From: Rhodobiaceae bacterium
GTDB taxonomy: Bacteria > Pseudomonadota > Alphaproteobacteria > RS24
Reading direction: 5' to 3'
Assembly: GCA_002683515.1 (NCBI GenBank)
Contig: NYTN01000014.1
Span: forward strand, 1 to 8,473
Length of the DNA stretch: 8,473 bases
Shown: positions 5,448 through 8,473 of the stretch, piece by piece
How positions within the stretch are numbered: the stretch's first letter is position 1
Layout: every line of letters starts with the position of its first letter
Notes under the pieces: model-generated
The model's database searches: none
What the model was told of the DNA's origin: nothing
Seen by the model: only the letters and a program-made list of their open reading frames with translations
Translations under genes and position numbers: made by a program

Positions 5448-6589
5448 CTGATGTTGGTATTATCGGGGTAGGCATTCATCCTTTCGGCAGAACTGAAGGC
5501 CGCAGCGGGATTGATATGGGCATTTATGCTGTCCGGGAAGCCTTATCGGACTGCAGTCTTAACTGGGAAGATGTGCAATTTGCCTATGGCGGCTCTGATG
5601 CATCCGGCAATGCAGACACAATGGTCAAGCAGCTTGGCTTATCCGGAGTGCAATTTGTGAATGTTAAAAATGGCTGTGCGACTGGCGGTTCTGCACTTTA
5701 TGCTGTAGCCAGCACTATAAAAGCCGGTGAGTATGACATTGGTCTGGCGGTTGGTTTTGATAAACACCCCCGAGGTGCATTTAACCCTTTGCCAGAAGAA
5801 TGGGGTCTTCCTGACTGGTACGGTGCACAGGGTTATATGCTCACGACGCAGTTTTTCGCCATGAAAATCAAACGCTATATGCATGATTTCAATATTTCCG
5901 ACCTTTCCCTCGGGCGTATTTCTGAAAAGTCATTTGCCAATGCGGAACATGCCGAGCATGCCTGGCGGCGAAGCCCCGTTTCACTCGCTGAAATTATGGA
6001 AAGCCCGATGGTTAATGATCCATTGCGTAAATATATGTTTTGCTCTCCTGCTGAGGGTGGTGTGGCGCTTATTCTGGCATCTGAAAAAAAGGCTCGCGAA
6101 ATTTCTGCGCCATTTATCAAGCTTGATGCAGCAATTATGCGGACACGACCACAAGGTAGTTTTGAGGTTTTCGCTCCGTCTATCGATAACGATATCGATG
6201 GCTCTGCCACACGGCTGGCTTCGCAAGCGGCTTTTGACCTCGCAGGTATCGGGCCTGAGGATTTTGACTTGGCCCAGCTTCAAGACACGGATGCAGGAAC
6301 GGAAATCATTCATATGGCCGAGAATGGTCTATGCGCGGATGGTGAGCAGGAGCAGTGGCTTGCCGAAGGCAAAACTTTGCTTAATGGGCAATTACCCATC
6401 AACACGGATGGTGGGTGTATCGCTTGTGGCGAGCCGATAGGCGCATCTGGCTTACGTCAAGTTTATGAAAATGTGGTTCAACTTAGAGGACAGGCTGGGG
6501 CTCGGCAGGTTCAAAATGATCCGCGTGTTGCTTACAGTCATGTTTATGGAGCGCCTGGCGTTTCAGCTGTGACAATTTTAAGAAAATAA
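5444..6589 (+). CDS. Thiolase-family enzyme (lipid-transfer/SCP-x type thiolase or Ltp2-like aldolase)
   Basis: A 381-residue thiolase-fold enzyme, predicted to make or break a carbon-carbon bond in a CoA thioester. The nucleophilic cysteine lies in NGCATGG as Cys78. YMFCSPAEGG (197-206) corresponds to the usual mid-domain motif. QLQDTDAGTEIIHMAENG (278-295) and GEPIGASGLRQVYENVVQLRG (329-349) mark the C-terminal half. The degradative-thiolase GHP motif is GEP here, and the terminal Cys-Gly region is replaced by YSHVYGAPGV (364-373). Both changes are common in the SCP-x/lipid-transfer-like branch that pairs with DUF35 proteins. In that branch some members are thiolases and others are retro-aldolases, and the sequence does not decide which this is. 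Retention of Cys78 keeps thiolysis possible. It starts inside the end of the DUF35 gene and stops 5 bases before the next acyl-CoA dehydrogenase, so all three are probably translated from one message. The substrate is unknown. Confidence 0.92.
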   Translation: MTDVGIIGVGIHPFGRTEGRSGIDMGIYAVREALSDCSLNWEDVQFAYGGSDASGNADTMVKQLGLSGVQFVNVKNGCATGGSALYAVASTIKAGEYDIGLAVGFDKHPRGAFNPLPEEWGLPDWYGAQGYMLTTQFFAMKIKRYMHDFNISDLSLGRISEKSFANAEHAEHAWRRSPVSLAEIMESPMVNDPLRKYMFCSPAEGGVALILASEKKAREISAPFIKLDAAIMRTRPQGSFEVFAPSIDNDIDGSATRLASQAAFDLAGIGPEDFDLAQLQDTDAGTEIIHMAENGLCADGEQEQWLAEGKTLLNGQLPINTDGGCIACGEPIGASGLRQVYENVVQLRGQAGARQVQNDPRVAYSHVYGAPGVSAVTILRK

Positions 6590-6594
6590 AGATT

Positions 6595-7803
6595 ATGGAT
6601 TTTGAATTTCTGGAAAGCGAATCTGAATTTCGTGACGAAGTAAAATGCTTCCTTGCAGAGGCATTGGATGCAGATGTGCAATCGGCTTCTGCCTCATCGC
6701 CGGGTGTCTTTGCTGAGCCTGATATTGGTCTGGGCTGGCATCAAAAGCTTCATGAAAGAGGTTGGATTGCTCCTGACTGGCCCTCTGAATATGGCGGCAC
6801 GGGTTGGACAGCCCTGCAAAAATATATTTTTGAAAAAGAATGTTCTGTCGTTGGTGCGCCAAAACTTCCTGTAATGGGCATGCAATTGCTAGGTCCGAGC
6901 ATTTATACATTTGGTACAGACGCTCAAAAAGAAACTTTGTTGCCGCGCATTTTATCAGGTGAGGATTACTGGTGTCAGGGTTTTTCAGAGCCCAATTCCG
7001 GTTCAGATCTTGCTAGTTTGCAAGCCACCGCGGTGCGCGATGGGGGCAATTATATTGTTAATGGCAGTAAAATTTGGACAACGCATGGTCACCATGCCAA
7101 TAAAATATTCTGTCTTCTACGCACTGAAAAGGCTGAACGCCCTCAACAGGGCATTAGTTTCATTCTACTCGATCTTGACCAGCCGGGCATTTCGGTAAAA
7201 CCGATTATCACGTTGGCAGGTGACCATGAGGTCAATCAAGTATTCTTTGACGATGCTGTCACGCCGATTGATAATCTTGTAGGTGAAGAAGGCCAGGGTT
7301 GGGAAATTGCAAAATTTCTACTCGAAAATGAGCGCGGTGGCTCCTGTCATGCCCCTGAATTGCTTGCCGATTTGGAAAGATTGGATTTGGCCGCTTCACA
7401 AGAAATTTTTGAAGATGATCGTAAAGTTTCTGAAACTCGAACATGGCGTCGAAAACTGGCAGATATTCGCTTGCGCGCCCAGGCACTGGAAGTAACGGAA
7501 TTGCAGGTGCTCGCTAATATTATGGAAGGTCTTGAGCCAGGGCCACAAACCTCGCTAATTAAATTTGTCGCGTCAAAGGTCCGTCAAGAGGTTGATGGTC
7601 TTGCCGTTGATCTTTTCGGTCATGCGGCTTTGCAACTTGAAACACAACGACCGCTTTATGGCGGTAATGCCCCGCAACCGATTTTCTCACAAGGTGCACA
7701 GATTGCGACGCCGCGTTACTTGAACAGTCGGGCGTGGACTATTTTTGGTGGGACAAATGAAGTGCAGGCGAATATCATATCCAAAACCGTGCTTGGCCTG
7801 TAA
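6595..7803 (+). CDS. Acyl-CoA dehydrogenase (catalytic, alpha-like subunit)
   Basis: FAD-dependent acyl-CoA dehydrogenase of 402 residues, expected to oxidise an acyl-CoA to its 2-enoyl-CoA and pass electrons to electron-transfer flavoprotein. In order it has WPSEYGGTGWTALQ (62-75), the flavin loop QGFSEPNSGSDLASLQ (128-143), NGSKIWTTHGHHA (156-168), GDHEVNQVFFDDA (209-221), FLLENERGG (241-249) and the C-terminal IFGGTNEVQANII (383-395). Glu246 in NER lies where isovaleryl-CoA-type and mycobacterial steroid-type dehydrogenases place the catalytic base, which is inference from motif position. This is the long FadE-type form, and it has the flavin and GGT motifs missing from the family member at 2902-4020. 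It follows the thiolase after 5 bases with little ribosome-binding sequence, consistent with translational coupling. The natural reading is desaturation of an intermediate before carbon-carbon cleavage; the chain or ring type is unknown. Confidence 0.95.
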   Translation: MDFEFLESESEFRDEVKCFLAEALDADVQSASASSPGVFAEPDIGLGWHQKLHERGWIAPDWPSEYGGTGWTALQKYIFEKECSVVGAPKLPVMGMQLLGPSIYTFGTDAQKETLLPRILSGEDYWCQGFSEPNSGSDLASLQATAVRDGGNYIVNGSKIWTTHGHHANKIFCLLRTEKAERPQQGISFILLDLDQPGISVKPIITLAGDHEVNQVFFDDAVTPIDNLVGEEGQGWEIAKFLLENERGGSCHAPELLADLERLDLAASQEIFEDDRKVSETRTWRRKLADIRLRAQALEVTELQVLANIMEGLEPGPQTSLIKFVASKVRQEVDGLAVDLFGHAALQLETQRPLYGGNAPQPIFSQGAQIATPRYLNSRAWTIFGGTNEVQANIISKTVLGL

Positions 7804-7843
7804 GATGGCTTACAATGTATCGGTAAACAGCACGTTTAAAAAC

Positions 7844-7848
7844 GGAGG
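7844..7848 (+). promoter_or_regulatory. Strong ribosome-binding site of the E1 alpha gene
   Basis: A perfect GGAGG lies 5 bases before ATG at 7854. It is the strongest ribosome-binding site in the operon, so this gene can be translated independently of the dehydrogenase ending 50 bases upstream. No terminator is visible in that gap. Confidence 0.75.
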
Positions 7849-7853
7849 GAATA

Positions 7854-8473
7854 ATGCAAATCAGTGAAGATGCGCTAAAGCAGGCATACAGGCAGATGAA
7901 AACTATCCGCATGTTTGAAGAGCGTTTGCATGATGAGATTATGACAGGTGAAATCGCAGGTTTCACCCATCTCTATGCAGGTCAAGAAGCGGTTGCTGTC
8001 GGGGTATGTGAACATCTCGATTATAATGACACGATTGCTTCTACCCATAGAGGTCATGGTCATTGTATTGCCAAGGGCTGTGATGTCAGAGGCATGATGC
8101 TAGAAATTTACGGCCGCGCTGACGGGATTTGTAAAGGCAAGGGCGGTTCCATGCATATTGCCGATATTGAAAAAGGTATGCTGGGTGCAAATGGTATCGT
8201 TGGTGGTGGTCCACCGATTGTTGTAGGCGCTGCGCTGGCTGCGAAATTATACGGTGATGGCCGTTTGGCTGTTGCTTTCTCTGGTGACGGTGCGTGCAAC
8301 CAAGGCACAACTTTCGAGGCCATGAATTTGGCTGTTGTGACTAACGCCCCTGCAATTTTTGCGTTTGAGAATAATCATTATTCAGAGCACACCGGTGTGG
8401 CCTATGCTGTCGGCAGTAAAGATATTGCGAGCCGTGCTGAAAGTTTTGGCATGAAAGCTTGGCGGGTTGACGG
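7854..8473 (+). CDS. Thiamine-diphosphate-dependent dehydrogenase E1 component, alpha subunit (incomplete at right edge)
   Basis: The alpha subunit of an alpha/beta E1 decarboxylase, of the pyruvate, branched-chain 2-oxoacid or acetoin dehydrogenase group. The 206 residues present include FTHLYAGQEAVAVG (37-50), STHRGHGHCIAKG (63-75), GRADGICKGKGGSMHIAD (87-104) and the thiamine-diphosphate/magnesium motif GDGACNQG (144-151) through to FENN (171-174). The GKGGSMH and ANGIVGGGPPI segments look most like the acetoin dehydrogenase alpha (AcoA) branch, but this branch also includes uncharacterised 2-oxoacid dehydrogenases. Full-length members are about 320-350 residues, so the last third is missing. 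The start has a perfect GGAGG site. A beta subunit, E2 lipoyl acyltransferase and E3 would be expected downstream. In this operon it could decarboxylate a 2-oxoacid or ketol released by the pathway; that is inference. Confidence 0.93.
   Translation, partial: MQISEDALKQAYRQMKTIRMFEERLHDEIMTGEIAGFTHLYAGQEAVAVGVCEHLDYNDTIASTHRGHGHCIAKGCDVRGMMLEIYGRADGICKGKGGSMHIADIEKGMLGANGIVGGGPPIVVGAALAAKLYGDGRLAVAFSGDGACNQGTTFEAMNLAVVTNAPAIFAFENNHYSEHTGVAYAVGSKDIASRAESFGMKAWRVD

Noticed and set aside
5875..6313. Two minus-strand open frames of about 110 codons within the thiolase gene
   Set aside because: Antisense shadows of a gene with clear catalytic motifs; no ribosome-binding site or family resemblance.
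5883..6440. A 185-codon open frame inside the thiolase gene in another frame
   Set aside because: It lies wholly within a well-supported thiolase, has no recognisable motif and has low-complexity composition typical of an out-of-frame reading.
7804..7853. Possible terminator or promoter between the second acyl-CoA dehydrogenase and E1 alpha
   Set aside because: No stem with a following T run and no convincing -35/-10 pair; the genes are most simply read as one operon.
7805..7867. A 20-residue reading frame between the second acyl-CoA dehydrogenase and the E1 alpha gene
   Set aside because: It has no ribosome-binding site, overlaps the E1 start, and its sequence has no sign of selection that I can see.
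8086..8323. Minus-strand open frames of 71-74 codons near the right edge
   Set aside because: They are antisense to the E1 alpha gene, whose thiamine-diphosphate motif is on the plus strand.

Overview
The window looks like part of a bacterial catabolic gene cluster for a CoA-activated, probably cyclic or branched, carboxylic acid. I infer a Pseudomonadota source, most likely a marine or soil alphaproteobacterium with moderate GC (about 45-50% by eye). The inference rests on the gene types and on the LuxR-type regulator; nothing in the sequence fixes the genus. No rRNA, tRNA, CRISPR array, insertion sequence or phage gene was seen.

Layout. (1) Positions 1-534 (minus) hold the N-terminal two thirds of an SDR oxidoreductase that runs off the left edge. 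(2) A 160-base divergent promoter region separates it from a plus-strand pair: a Rieske non-heme iron oxygenase alpha subunit (701-2107) and a ThuA-like protein (2112-2879). (3) An acyl-CoA dehydrogenase (2902-4020, minus, GTG start) converges on that pair. (4) A second divergent region (4021-4140) with a perfect 18-base palindrome leads into a plus-strand LuxR-type regulator (4141-4923). (5) A 107-base gap with another perfect inverted repeat precedes a tight plus-strand operon: a DUF35 OB-fold protein (5031-5447), a thiolase-fold enzyme overlapping it by 4 bases (5444-6589), a second acyl-CoA dehydrogenase (6595-7803), and a thiamine-diphosphate dehydrogenase E1 alpha subunit (7854 to the right edge, incomplete).

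How the genes may work together (inference). The Rieske oxygenase and SDR would oxidise the ring or side chain. The two acyl-CoA dehydrogenases would desaturate a CoA thioester, possibly as two halves of one heteromeric enzyme. The thiolase/DUF35 pair would cleave a carbon-carbon bond, by thiolysis or by retro-aldol cleavage as in the Ltp2-DUF35 aldolases of steroid side-chain breakdown. The E1 subunit suggests a 2-oxoacid or acetoin-like intermediate decarboxylated by a dehydrogenase complex continuing downstream. The LuxR-type protein, with no synthase gene beside it, is the natural candidate local regulator.

Most notable: inverted repeats of unrelated sequence at similar distances upstream of four transcription units, a DUF35 protein with no cysteine at all, the complementary acyl-CoA dehydrogenases, an orphan LuxR-type regulator whose ligand pocket lacks expected residues, and a shared 11-base leader at the SDR and Rieske starts. 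The substrate cannot be named from sequence alone.
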